DNA from: an uncultured Clostridia bacterium
GTDB lineage: Bacteria > Bacillota > Clostridia > Christensenellales > Aristaeellaceae
NCBI GenBank assembly: GCA_934630975.1
Contig: CAKTXH010000001.1
Location: 40,025 to 104,024 of the forward strand
DNA length: 64,000 nt
Reading direction: 5' to 3'
This document shows, piece by piece, positions 33,961-42,874 of this stretch. Positions within the stretch are counted from its first letter, which is position 1. Each line of letters opens with the position of its first letter. A program made the position numbers and the translations under genes. The notes under the pieces were generated by a model. That model saw only the letters and a program-made list of their open reading frames with translations. It had not been told where the DNA came from and ran no database searches.

Positions 33961-36555
33961 ATGGCAAACATGACCCCGATGATGCGCCAATATCTGGAAA
34001 TGAAGGATAAATATCCGGGCATGATTCTCTTTTTCCGGCTGGGCGATTTTTACGAAATGTTCTTTGACGACGCCAAGCTGGTTTCAAGAGAGCTGGAGCT
34101 GACGCTCACCGGGAAAAGCTGCGGCATGGAGGAGCGCGCGCCGATGTGCGGCGTGCCCTTCCACAGCGCGGAAACCTACATCAATCGGCTGATTGAAAAG
34201 GGCTATAAGGTTGCAATCTGCGAACAGATGGAAGACCCGGCGACAGCAAAGGGGCTTGTAAAGCGCGACGTCATCCGGGTGGTGACGCCGGGCACCGTGA
34301 TCGAGCAATCCATGCTTGACGAACGCAGGAACAGCTATCTGCTCTCCGTCTGTATGGATGGCGACCGCGCGGGGCTGGCCTTCGTGGATGTTTCAACGGG
34401 CGAATTCCATCTGTATGAAATCGAAAAGGCTTCCGTGCGGCTTCAGGATGAAATTGTGCGCATGATGCCCAAGGAGATCATCGCCAATGCGGCTCTGCCT
34501 GAGGACGCGACAACGCTTCATGTGGATGTGCAGGATGGAACGCGGTTCCAGCTTGCCCGTGCGCGCGCGGCGCTGCTTGAGCACTTTAAGGTGCAGAGTT
34601 TGGATACGTTCGGCGTTGGCGGGATGAAGCTCGGAATTCGGGCGGCCGGCGCGCTGATGCGATATCTTGAGGAAACGCAGAAAAACGCACTGGAGCATAT
34701 TACCGAGCTGGACGAGTATCACGATAAGCGATACATGCTGCTCGACCACACGGCGCGCCGCAATCTGGAATTGACGGAAACCATGCGTTCCCGCCAGAAG
34801 CAGGGTTCGCTGCTGGGAATTCTGGATTATACCTGTACGGCAATGGGCGCGCGGACGCTTCGCGGCTTTATTGAGCAGCCGCTGGCTATCAAAAGCGAGA
34901 TTGACGAGCGACTTGAAGCGGTACAGACCCTGCATGACGCGGATATGACGATGGACATGATTCGCGAAGAGTTGATGCAGGTTTACGACGTGGAGCGCCT
35001 GCTCAGCCGAATCGCCTATAAATCCATCAATGCAAAGGATTGCTTGGCGCTGCGCGATTCGCTCTCCCATGTTCCGGCGATTCATGACGCGCTGGCTTCT
35101 ATTGCGCCAAGCGGCATGCTCAGCGGTCTGCTGGATCAACTGACGCCGCTTGACGATGTGGTGGATAAGCTGACGCAGGCCATCGACCCGGATGCGCCTG
35201 CGCTGATGAGCGAGGGGCACTATATTAAAAGCGGCTATAACGCAGAGCTGGACAAATTGCGCGAGGCATCCCGGAACGGCCACCAATGGATTGCCGATCT
35301 GGAAGCCAAGGAGCGCGAGCTGACCGGCATTAAGAATCTGAAAATTCAATATAACCGGGTATTCGGCTACTATATCGAGGTAACGAAATCCAACTACGAG
35401 CAGGTGCCGTATCGCTACACGCGAAAACAGACGCTGGCCAACTGCGAACGCTATATGACGCCGGAACTGCACGAGATTCAGGAAACCGTGCTCGGTGCAC
35501 AGGAAAAAGCGATTCGATTGGAACAGGGATTGTTTATCGAGATTCGCGAATTCCTGTCCGCGCAGATTCCGCGGATTCAGCATACGGCGGTTGGCCTGAA
35601 AACGCTGGACGCTCTGGTTTCGCTGGCGGTTGCGGCGGTGAAAAACCGTTACGTGCGCCCGGAAATTGCGGAGAACGGCGTGATTGATATCGTCGATGGC
35701 CGTCATCCCGTCGTTGAGGCGGGCATGCATGGCGACGAGCAGTTTGTGCCCAACAGTACGCTGCTCGATGACGAAGATAACCGCATGCTGATCATCACCG
35801 GCCCGAATATGGCGGGCAAGAGCACCTACATGCGACAGGTGGCGCTGATTACGCTGATGGCGCATATGGGCAGCTTTGTTCCGGCGGAAAGCGCGAAAAT
35901 CAGTATCGTTGATCGCATTTTTACGCGTGTCGGCGCGTCGGACGATCTGGCAAGCGGGCAATCCACGTTTATGGTGGAAATGAACGAGATGGCGCATATT
36001 CTGCGAAGCGCTACGTCGAAATCGCTGATTGTGCTGGATGAAATCGGCCGAGGCACCAGCACGTTTGACGGCCTGAGCATCGCGTGGGCCGTTGTGGAAT
36101 ATCTGGTGGATAAGAAAAAGATCGGCGCAAAGACGCTGTTTGCAACGCATTATCATGAACTCAGCGAGTTGGAAGGCCGACTTGGCGGCGTGGTCAACTA
36201 TCGCATCAGCGTGAAGGAACATGGCGAGGACATCATCTTCCTGCGCAAAATTGAGCGCGGCGGGGCGGATAAAAGCTTCGGTATTCATGTAGCGCATTTG
36301 GCCGGGATGCCCAGACCCGTGATCATGCGCGCGCACGAGATTCTGGCGAGACTGGAGACAAACGACGTCAGCCAGAGCACCATTGGTCAAAATATTCTGG
36401 GCGAAGAAGAAAAGAAGCCGAAGCAGGTCAATCTGTTTGAAGCGCCTGCGATGGATCTGGTTGAAGAAATCCGCGCGCTCGACGTGATGAGCATGACGCC
36501 GATTGACGCGCTCAATACATTGTTTACGCTTAAAGAAAAAGCACGCAAGGCGTAA
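33961..36555 (+). CDS. mutS: DNA mismatch repair protein MutS
   Basis: MutS recognises mismatches and starts repair. The 864-residue length is typical. The mismatch-wedging FxE motif is in RLGDFYEMF near residue 26. The connector and lever domains follow. The ATPase domain has Walker A GPNMAGKST, Walker B in LIVLDEIGRGTST, and ATHYHEL. The C-terminal helix-turn-helix dimerisation region ends near NTLFTLKEKA. It is followed by mutL 42 bp downstream. Confidence 0.97.
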   Translation: MANMTPMMRQYLEMKDKYPGMILFFRLGDFYEMFFDDAKLVSRELELTLTGKSCGMEERAPMCGVPFHSAETYINRLIEKGYKVAICEQMEDPATAKGLVKRDVIRVVTPGTVIEQSMLDERRNSYLLSVCMDGDRAGLAFVDVSTGEFHLYEIEKASVRLQDEIVRMMPKEIIANAALPEDATTLHVDVQDGTRFQLARARAALLEHFKVQSLDTFGVGGMKLGIRAAGALMRYLEETQKNALEHITELDEYHDKRYMLLDHTARRNLELTETMRSRQKQGSLLGILDYTCTAMGARTLRGFIEQPLAIKSEIDERLEAVQTLHDADMTMDMIREELMQVYDVERLLSRIAYKSINAKDCLALRDSLSHVPAIHDALASIAPSGMLSGLLDQLTPLDDVVDKLTQAIDPDAPALMSEGHYIKSGYNAELDKLREASRNGHQWIADLEAKERELTGIKNLKIQYNRVFGYYIEVTKSNYEQVPYRYTRKQTLANCERYMTPELHEIQETVLGAQEKAIRLEQGLFIEIREFLSAQIPRIQHTAVGLKTLDALVSLAVAAVKNRYVRPEIAENGVIDIVDGRHPVVEAGMHGDEQFVPNSTLLDDEDNRMLIITGPNMAGKSTYMRQVALITLMAHMGSFVPAESAKISIVDRIFTRVGASDDLASGQSTFMVEMNEMAHILRSATSKSLIVLDEIGRGTSTFDGLSIAWAVVEYLVDKKKIGAKTLFATHYHELSELEGRLGGVVNYRISVKEHGEDIIFLRKIERGGADKSFGIHVAHLAGMPRPVIMRAHEILARLETNDVSQSTIGQNILGEEEKKPKQVNLFEAPAMDLVEEIRALDVMSMTPIDALNTLFTLKEKARKA

Positions 36556-36597
36556 GGGGTTCGCGACGAATACCATAACGAAGAAAGGAAAGCTGCC

Positions 36598-38661
36598 GTG
36601 GAAGATAGACCGATACTCAGGCTTGATCAGGAATTGATTGGAAAAATCGCTGCGGGCGAGGTGGTTGAAAGCCCTGCTTCGGCGATTAAGGAGCTGGTAG
36701 AAAACAGTTTGGACGCGGGCGCAACCTGCGTCACCGTGGAAATCCGCGACGGCGGCATTGCCTATCTGCGCGTGACGGATAACGGGCGCGGAATCCGTGC
36801 GAGGGATGTGCGCATGGCCTTTGAACGCCATGCGACAAGCAAAATTACCAAATCGGACGATCTGTTTGCGCTGCATACGCTCGGTTTCCGCGGCGAGGCG
36901 CTGGCTTCTATCGCCGCGGTATCCAAGCTGACGATGACCACGCGCAGCATCCATGAAGAGACGGGAACGCGTGTGATTAACGAAGGCGGAGAGATCAAGA
37001 GCATTACGGAGGCGGCCAGCCCGCAGGGCACGACCATCGTGGCTCGGGAATTGTTTTACAACACGCCGGTGCGCCTTAAATTTTTGAAAAAGCCGACGAC
37101 GGAAGCGGCAAAGGTTGCCGAAATGATTGCGCGGCTGATTCTGGCGCATCCTGATGTTTCATTCCGCCTGATTCACAATGGCAAGCAGATTTACGCCAGT
37201 TCCGGCAGCGGAGATTTGCGCAGCGCGGTATTCAGCCTGTATGGACGGGAAACTGCCAGCGCGATGATCCCGGTAAAATCGGAAGGGGCGGTTGCGGTCA
37301 GCGGTCTTGTCGGCGTTGGACTTCAAGCAAGATCGAACCGTGCGCGCCAGACGTTTATCGTTAATGGGCGCACCATCCGCAGTCAGGTGTTGACGCAGGC
37401 GTTGGAGGATGGGTGCCGTGAGCGCGTGACCATCGGGCATTATCCCATCTGCGTCCTGAACATTGAAATGCCGACGACGATGGTGGACGTCAACGTGCAC
37501 CCCAACAAGCTGGAAGTCCGTTTCAGCGACGAGCATTTGATTTACGAAAATGTGTGCGGCGCAGTGGCCGACAGCTTTTCCGTTTCGCCGCTGAAAAGTG
37601 CGCCCCATATGACGCTAACCCGCGAAGTGCCGCAGACGACGCTTCGCCCGAGCGTCGTACAGGTGATAGACACGCAGACCGAGGAAGGGATTGAGCAGGC
37701 ACGCGAACAGGTTCGAGCGGAAGCGCAGCAGCCGGTAATTCGTGCCATCAATATCAAAATCAATCCGCCTCAGCGAGAAGATATTTCTCAAGAAGCGCAG
37801 GAAAAAACGGAAAACAGGCCGACACCTCAGCAGCAGGCTGAATTTACGTCGTTTGTGACGCAATACTTTGGGGGTGCGGCGCTTCGTGAAAGCGTTGTCC
37901 CCGGCAGGCAGGAATCGCTTGGCTTTGCTAAGCTGAACGATGCGCCGACGGAAGGCGGGGCGCAGGAAACCGAGCAGACGGAGGAACAGACGAAGCGAGA
38001 AGCCTTCACGCCAGAAGGACAGCAGGAATCGGTTCAGCAGGAACTTTTGCCCAGAGAAGAGAGCAATACGCTGGGTGACGAACTGAGCGGCTATTCGATG
38101 GTAGGCGTTGCATTCGATACATATATTATTTTGCAAAACCAGAAGCAGCTCATTTTGATTGACCAGCATGCGGCGCATGAACGGATTCTCTACGAAAAGC
38201 TGATGCGTGAAATCGACGCAGGTACAGGCTCTCAAATGCTTATGGTTGCGCAGGTTGTGCATATAACGCCGCAGGATGCGGTGAAAATTGAGACCTATCG
38301 GGATGATATTCGCGCAGCCGGGTTTGATATTGAGCCGTTTGGCGACGACGCGTATCAGATACGAGCCGTGCCGAACGTGCTGGGCATACCGCAGACGAAA
38401 AGCGTTTTTCTGGATATGGTGGATCGCCTCGGCGAACTGCGTGTGCTTTCAACGGCACAGAAGCGGAGAGACGCAATTTTGCAAATGGCCTGCAAAAAGG
38501 CGGTCAAGGGCGGCGACAAGCTGGCGATGGAAGAGATCAAGCCTCTGCTGGCGGATATGCTGCGCACGAATGCGCCGCCGACCTGCCCGCATGGCCGCCC
38601 GCTGGTCGTCGTGCTGGAACGCACGGAAATTGAAAAGCGATTCAGGCGAATCAACGACTGA
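36598..38661 (+). CDS. mutL: DNA mismatch repair endonuclease MutL
   Basis: A 687-residue protein. The N-terminal GHKL ATPase has ELVENSLDAGA, DNGRGI and GFRGEALASI. A long, Gln/Glu-rich, poorly conserved linker spans about residues 345-490. The C-terminal nuclease domain has DQHAAHERI at about residue 522, ACKKAV and CPHGRP. These are the metal-binding motifs that mark nicking MutL proteins in organisms without MutH. The GTG start follows AAAGGA at a good distance. Confidence 0.96.
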   Translation: MEDRPILRLDQELIGKIAAGEVVESPASAIKELVENSLDAGATCVTVEIRDGGIAYLRVTDNGRGIRARDVRMAFERHATSKITKSDDLFALHTLGFRGEALASIAAVSKLTMTTRSIHEETGTRVINEGGEIKSITEAASPQGTTIVARELFYNTPVRLKFLKKPTTEAAKVAEMIARLILAHPDVSFRLIHNGKQIYASSGSGDLRSAVFSLYGRETASAMIPVKSEGAVAVSGLVGVGLQARSNRARQTFIVNGRTIRSQVLTQALEDGCRERVTIGHYPICVLNIEMPTTMVDVNVHPNKLEVRFSDEHLIYENVCGAVADSFSVSPLKSAPHMTLTREVPQTTLRPSVVQVIDTQTEEGIEQAREQVRAEAQQPVIRAINIKINPPQREDISQEAQEKTENRPTPQQQAEFTSFVTQYFGGAALRESVVPGRQESLGFAKLNDAPTEGGAQETEQTEEQTKREAFTPEGQQESVQQELLPREESNTLGDELSGYSMVGVAFDTYIILQNQKQLILIDQHAAHERILYEKLMREIDAGTGSQMLMVAQVVHITPQDAVKIETYRDDIRAAGFDIEPFGDDAYQIRAVPNVLGIPQTKSVFLDMVDRLGELRVLSTAQKRRDAILQMACKKAVKGGDKLAMEEIKPLLADMLRTNAPPTCPHGRPLVVVLERTEIEKRFRRIND

Positions 38662-38683
38662 TTGCTGAAATCGGGAGAAGAAG

Positions 38684-39646
38684 ATGAAACCGATTGTATT
38701 GGCGCTTGTCGGGCCTACGGGCGTCGGCAAGACGCGGGTGTCGCTGGATGTGGCGCGTGCATTGAATGTGGAAATCATCTCTATGGATTCGATGCAGATT
38801 TATCGCGGCATGGATATCGGCACGGCAAAATCCTCGGTTGAGGAGCGAGAGAACATCGTTCACCACATGATTGACGTTGCCGATCCGCACGAACGATTTA
38901 CGGCGGCGGATTATCGCAATCAGGCGATACCGATCATTGATGATATTCTGGCGCGTGGAAAACAGCCCATGCTGGTCGGCGGAACGGGATTGTATTTGGA
39001 TACGATCCGTTACGATATGAAACTTGGCCAGAGCGGAGCAGACGAAGCGATTCGCCTGCGGCTGCGCAAGCTTGCAGACGAGCCGAACGGGCAAACCAAA
39101 CTACATGAAATGCTGAAAGCGGTGGATCCGCAGACGGCGGAGAAGCTGCATCCAAATGATGTGCGGCGGGTGATGCGCGCGCTTGAAATTTATGAAACTT
39201 CCGGCAAAACCAAGAGCGAGCAGGCGAATGAAGTGCATCGGGAAGGGAAATACCACGTGCTGGTTTACGGATTGTCGCAGCCGCGTGAAACCATGTATGC
39301 GCGAATCAATGCGCGCGTGGATGAGATGATGGAAGCGGGGCTTGTGAATGAAGTCAAAACGCTGCTGGCGCAGGGCGTTGAACCGAATTGTGAAGGCGGG
39401 GCGATGCAGGCGATTGGCTATAAGGAAATCGTCAGCGCGTTGCAGGACGATATTTCGATGGAACGCGCCGTCGAACTGATCAAGCAAAATTCCCGCCGAT
39501 ATGCCAAACGTCAATGGACGTGGTTCAGGCATGACGATAAAACGAAATGGTTTGACTATACGGATTATTCCACGCGGGAGGCGCTCGAAGAAGAGCTGTT
39601 GAAAACCATTCGAGAAGATTGTGCCGCATATAAACAAAATGCATAA
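38684..39646 (+). CDS. miaA: tRNA dimethylallyltransferase MiaA
   Basis: MiaA attaches a dimethylallyl group to A37 of tRNA, the substrate of MiaB encoded upstream. The 320-residue protein has the P-loop GPTGVGKT at residues 10-17, the family motifs SMDSMQIYRGMDIGTAK, VGGTGLYLD and QAIGYKE, and the C-terminal RRYAKRQWTWFR. It closes the long plus-strand run and is followed by a terminator. Confidence 0.97.
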   Translation: MKPIVLALVGPTGVGKTRVSLDVARALNVEIISMDSMQIYRGMDIGTAKSSVEERENIVHHMIDVADPHERFTAADYRNQAIPIIDDILARGKQPMLVGGTGLYLDTIRYDMKLGQSGADEAIRLRLRKLADEPNGQTKLHEMLKAVDPQTAEKLHPNDVRRVMRALEIYETSGKTKSEQANEVHREGKYHVLVYGLSQPRETMYARINARVDEMMEAGLVNEVKTLLAQGVEPNCEGGAMQAIGYKEIVSALQDDISMERAVELIKQNSRRYAKRQWTWFRHDDKTKWFDYTDYSTREALEEELLKTIREDCAAYKQNA

Positions 39647-39649
39647 AAA

Positions 39650-39690
39650 CAGACCGAGGTTCTAAAAGATAAAAACGGAACCCCGGTCTG
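39650..39690 (+). terminator. Terminator after miaA
   Basis: CAGACCG/CGGTCTG and GGTTC/GAACC stack into a 13-position stem with one mismatch and a 15-nt loop, followed by CTTTT. Confidence 0.75.
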
Positions 39691-39706
39691 CTTTTAAACG
39701 CCGGGA

Positions 39707-39734
39707 ACATGCGAACGATGCCTGCCATAGGATA
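39707..39734 (+). promoter_or_regulatory. Sigma-K-like sporulation promoter candidate
   Basis: CATAGGATA (39726-39734) matches the sigma-K -10 consensus CATANNNTA, and an AC dinucleotide (39707-39708) lies 17 bp upstream at the -35 position. It is 35 bp upstream of the Cys-rich ORF. No TTGACA-type -35 is present here. Sigma-E cannot be excluded. Confidence 0.4.
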
Positions 39735-39768
39735 ATATCGACTCAAACGAGATTGAGAGGTGGAGACT

Positions 39769-40338
39769 ATGGAAAGAAACTGCTGTCGGGATGAAGGATG
39801 CGGCAGGGCGAGCGGGATGTTTTGCGGCGATGAGTACATCGTTGAAAAGGTGATCGGCAGGTTTCGACAATCATGCTGTTATAGAGGGCAACTGGTAGTT
39901 GAACAGAGCGAAAAATACTGTCCGCCGTTATGTTTGAAGCGTATTGAGGTGGCGGATATTGCGCCAATCTGCACATGCGGATTATGCGCATGCGGCATGC
40001 AGCGGCTTTGTTTAACCCTGATGCTGTTTATGATAGATGGCAGAGGGTGTCCGTATCAAACTCAAACGCAGATCGAAGCGGAAGTTCGAGATAACGAAAA
40101 CAGACCGAATGTCGGTCTGAAAAATGTAAGGCGAGGCGCGCGCGTTTGCATAAAATATGCGCAATACTGTCCGCAGATTGGTTTTGACGCAGAGCTTCTG
40201 ATTGAAATCGAAACGCTGGTCACCCGGCTTGAAATGATGGGAAATAGGCGAGACTGCGCACAAGATTGTCCGCGGCTTCCGCTTTATCCGCCTCCGCCGC
40301 GTCCCAAAGGCGAATGTTCGTGTGGATGGTTGAGATAA
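39769..40338 (+). CDS. Cysteine-rich protein, candidate spore-coat component
   Basis: The 189-residue protein has about 24 cysteines arranged in CC, CxC and CxxC pairs (NCCRDEGCG, CTCGLCACG, ECSCGWLR), no signal peptide and no membrane helix. A proline run (PPPPRP) precedes the C-terminus. I recognise no family with certainty. The cysteine richness, position behind a sigma-K-like promoter and spore-forming host suggest a cross-linked spore coat or exosporium protein, which is an inference. The ATG at 39769 follows GAGAGGTGG; the track-type GTG at 39760 is inside the ribosome site. Confidence 0.6.
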   Translation: MERNCCRDEGCGRASGMFCGDEYIVEKVIGRFRQSCCYRGQLVVEQSEKYCPPLCLKRIEVADIAPICTCGLCACGMQRLCLTLMLFMIDGRGCPYQTQTQIEAEVRDNENRPNVGLKNVRRGARVCIKYAQYCPQIGFDAELLIEIETLVTRLEMMGNRRDCAQDCPRLPLYPPPPRPKGECSCGWLR

Positions 40339-40353
40339 AAAAGCGAAAAAAGC

Positions 40354-40382
40354 TTGAACGAACCTGCAAAGTGATGTAAAAT
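40354..40382 (+). promoter_or_regulatory. Promoter of xpt
   Basis: TTGAAC (40354-40359) and TAAAAT (40377-40382) are 17 bp apart, 39 bp before the xpt ATG. The leader is too short to hold a purine riboswitch. Confidence 0.6.
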
Positions 40383-40421
40383 GATACAATCAAGAATGAA
40401 GATGAAGGGGCAAAGATACGT

Positions 40422-40994
40422 ATGCAGATGCTGAAAGATGCCATTCTGGAACGCGGCAAGGCGCTCAATCAGGATGTTCTGTTGGTAGATTCTTTTCTGA
40501 ATCATCAGGTTGATGTCGCGCTGATGAAGGCGGTTGGCGAAGAATTTGCCAAGCATTTCGCTCATCAGGGCATTACGCGCGTGGTGACGATTGAAAGCTC
40601 CGGCATTGCGCCTGCGTCCTTTACGGCGCTCGCGTTGGGGCTTCCGCTGGTCATCATGAAAAAGCAGACCTCCCGGATTTTGAAAGGCGACCTGCTTCAA
40701 ACGACGGTTCGCTCCTTTACAAAGGGTACGGAGTATCAGTTGACCGTAAAACATGAATTCCTGGGCGCAGGCGAGAAGATTCTGCTGATCGACGATTTTC
40801 TGGCCAGCGGTGAAGCGGCGTTTGGCGTGATCAATCTGGCAAAGCAGGCCGGTGCGGAAATCGGCGGCGTCGGCATTGTGATTGAAAAGGCGTTTCAGAG
40901 CGGCCATCAGCGTCTGCAAGACGCGGGCATTGACGTGTATTCTCTGGCGCGCATCGCGTCCATGTCTGCCGATCATATTGAATTCGCAGACTGA
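40422..40994 (+). CDS. xpt: Xanthine phosphoribosyltransferase
   Basis: Xpt converts xanthine to XMP for reuse in guanine nucleotides. The 190-residue length is right. The N-terminus MQMLKDAILERGK is typical, TIESSGIAPASF is the base-recognition part, and LLIDDFLASGEAA is the PRPP-binding motif. It is monocistronic with its own terminator. Unlike Bacillus xpt there is no upstream pbuX partner and no guanine riboswitch. Confidence 0.95.
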   Translation: MQMLKDAILERGKALNQDVLLVDSFLNHQVDVALMKAVGEEFAKHFAHQGITRVVTIESSGIAPASFTALALGLPLVIMKKQTSRILKGDLLQTTVRSFTKGTEYQLTVKHEFLGAGEKILLIDDFLASGEAAFGVINLAKQAGAEIGGVGIVIEKAFQSGHQRLQDAGIDVYSLARIASMSADHIEFAD

Positions 40995-41010
40995 GTTTCA
41001 TGACTTCTTT

Positions 41011-41034
41011 CGCGGCAGATTTCAATCTGCCGCG
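41011..41034 (+). terminator. Terminator of xpt
   Basis: CGCGGCAGATT and AATCTGCCGCG form a perfect 11-bp stem with a 2-nt loop, followed by TTTTGTTTT. Confidence 0.85.
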
Positions 41035-41129
41035 TTTTGTTTTACCAAAAAACGGGCACTTGATACCAACTTTTTCTGTATAATCTGCTAAAATGACGAA
41101 TTCCTGATGCAACGGACACCAGAATATGA

Positions 41130-41135
41130 TATAAT
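41130..41135 (+). promoter_or_regulatory. Probable -10 of the maf-mre cluster
   Basis: TATAAT within ATGATATAATC lies 95 bp upstream of the maf ATG. No good -35 is seen at the right distance, so the call is tentative. Nothing else is recognisable between 41,035 and 41,229. Confidence 0.4.
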
Positions 41136-41229
41136 CAAATGAAAACGCATAGCGTCTAAAGCACGCGCATGCGGAAATGATGCGCTGTTTTGCTTTGGAT
41201 ATGAAGAAGACATCGAGGAGGTTTTATAT

Positions 41230-41820
41230 ATGATTCAACCTGTACTTCCGCTGATTCTGGCTTCCGGTTCTCCCAGACGCCGCGAACTGTTGGATTTGAT
41301 GGGACTTACATATACTGTGGAAACGCCGGATGTGGATGAAAACTATTCGGGCCGCCCTGCGGAAACCGTGATGGAGATTTCGCGCCGCAAGGCTGCTGCC
41401 GTGGCTGCACGTCACGCCGATTCAATGATCATCGCGGCGGACACGCTTGTTTTTGCGGAAGGGCCGCTTGGCAAACCGCATACGCCTGAACGCGCGAAGG
41501 AGATGCTGCGCAGTCTTGCCGGAAATTGGCACCATGTCTATACCGGCATTACGGTGATCAACACGCGCAGCGGGCGGATTCTCCGCAATGTGGATAAGAC
41601 GCGCGTGCACATTGTGCCGATGACGGAAGAGGAAATTGACGCATATGTGGCGACCGGCGAACCGCTGGATAAAGCAGGCGCATATGGAATTCAGGGGATG
41701 GGCGGCATGTTTGTGGACCGAATTGACGGTTCTTATTCCAATGTCGTCGGGCTTCCGATGGCAATGCTGCGCACGATGCTTGCGCAGATTGGCGGCGCAG
41801 GCGAGCGGGGAGTTATTTGA
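41230..41820 (+). CDS. maf: Maf-family nucleotide pyrophosphatase
   Basis: Maf hydrolyses non-canonical or modified nucleoside triphosphates and is linked to septum arrest in Bacillus. The 196-residue protein opens LILASGSPRRRELLDLMG, the invariant phosphate-binding motif. It continues with ADTLVFAEG (metal/base) and KAGAYGIQG. The arginine-containing GSYSNVVGLP motif lies near the end. Its TGA overlaps the mreB ATG. The maf-mreBCD order is as in Bacillus but without radC. Confidence 0.95.
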   Translation: MIQPVLPLILASGSPRRRELLDLMGLTYTVETPDVDENYSGRPAETVMEISRRKAAAVAARHADSMIIAADTLVFAEGPLGKPHTPERAKEMLRSLAGNWHHVYTGITVINTRSGRILRNVDKTRVHIVPMTEEEIDAYVATGEPLDKAGAYGIQGMGGMFVDRIDGSYSNVVGLPMAMLRTMLAQIGGAGERGVI

Positions 41821-42848
41821 TGGCAGGATTTCAGTTTGTTTCGCCGGATATCGCAGTGGATATCGGAACGGATAACACGCGCGTCTATGTGAAAGATAAG
41901 GGCATCGTCGTTAACGAACCGTCCGTGGTGATTACAAGAGGAGAAGGACCACACAATATTGTGGCCGTGGGCGACAGTGCGGAGGAAATGATCGGTCGAG
42001 CGGGCGGAAATATTCGAATCATTCATCCGCTGAGGGATGGCGTGATCGTCGATTACGAGATGGCGCAGATCATGATTCACTATTTCGTCAGCAAGGCGAT
42101 TGGAACACGGCGTTTTGTGCGTCCGCGCGTGGTGGTGACCATGCCGGGCGACGTCAGCAAGGTTGAGCGGCGCGCGGTGATCAACACGATGGAAAAGATC
42201 GGCGCACGGCAGATTTTTGTGGTTGAGCAGGCGTTTGCAGCCGCTTTGGGAACCGGGTTGCCCGTATACGAGCCGCAGGGCAGTTTTGTGGTGGATATCG
42301 GCGGCGGCACGACGGAGGTTGCGCTGGTTTCAATGGGTGGCGTGGTGCTGTCTCATTCGGTTCGCGTGGCGGGCAACAAGATCGACGAGGCGATTGCGGG
42401 CTTTTTGAAAAAGCAGCATGCGATTCTGGTTACGGATCGCGTAGCCGAACAAATTAAATTTGATTTGGCCGACGTCCGCAGTGAAAAGAAGATGGAACAT
42501 ATCGCCGTTGTCCGAGGCCGCGATATTGCAACCGGCATGCCGCTGACGGTGGATGTGAACATGGCAAACGTCAGCGAAGCGATTCGTGAACCGATTCAGG
42601 AGATTCTCGGCGCAATTAAATGGGTGCTTGGGCGCGTTCCACCGGAACTCTGCTCGGATATCCTGCAAAACGGCATCTATTTGACGGGCGGATCGGCGGC
42701 GCTGCCGAATCTGGATACGATGATCGCAACGGAGTTTGGCGTGCCGGTTTCGGTCGCCAGAGATGCGGGTGAATGTACGACGCTCGGCGCAGGCTATATG
42801 GCGGATCACTTCGATATGCTGGGCGGCGTAAGCGGCAAAAACGAATAA
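41820..42848 (+). CDS. mreB: Rod shape-determining protein MreB
   Basis: MreB is the actin-like cytoskeletal ATPase that guides lateral wall synthesis. The 342-residue protein has the phosphate-1 motif VDIGTDNTRVYV near residue 13, phosphate-2 VVDIGGGTTEVAL and the adenosine loop TGGSAALPNLD. The ATG at 41820 overlaps maf's stop (TGATG). The N-terminus (MAGFQFVSPDIAVDIG) resembles MreB/Mbl. With mreC and mreD next it is best called MreB. The usual NTLV of phosphate-1 reads DNTRV here. Confidence 0.95.
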   Translation: MAGFQFVSPDIAVDIGTDNTRVYVKDKGIVVNEPSVVITRGEGPHNIVAVGDSAEEMIGRAGGNIRIIHPLRDGVIVDYEMAQIMIHYFVSKAIGTRRFVRPRVVVTMPGDVSKVERRAVINTMEKIGARQIFVVEQAFAAALGTGLPVYEPQGSFVVDIGGGTTEVALVSMGGVVLSHSVRVAGNKIDEAIAGFLKKQHAILVTDRVAEQIKFDLADVRSEKKMEHIAVVRGRDIATGMPLTVDVNMANVSEAIREPIQEILGAIKWVLGRVPPELCSDILQNGIYLTGGSAALPNLDTMIATEFGVPVSVARDAGECTTLGAGYMADHFDMLGGVSGKNE

Positions 42849-42874
42849 GGCTCACCTGCAAGGGAAGGCAAGCG

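Noticed and set aside
34393..37149. A 918-codon open frame on the minus strand
   Set aside because: It is antisense to mutS and mutL, whose motifs are all intact. Its composition is that of a shadow frame and it has no ribosome site.
41060..41084. Promoter TTGATA/TATAAT before maf
   Set aside because: Spacer is only 13 bp, too short for sigma-A, and it lies just past the xpt terminator.
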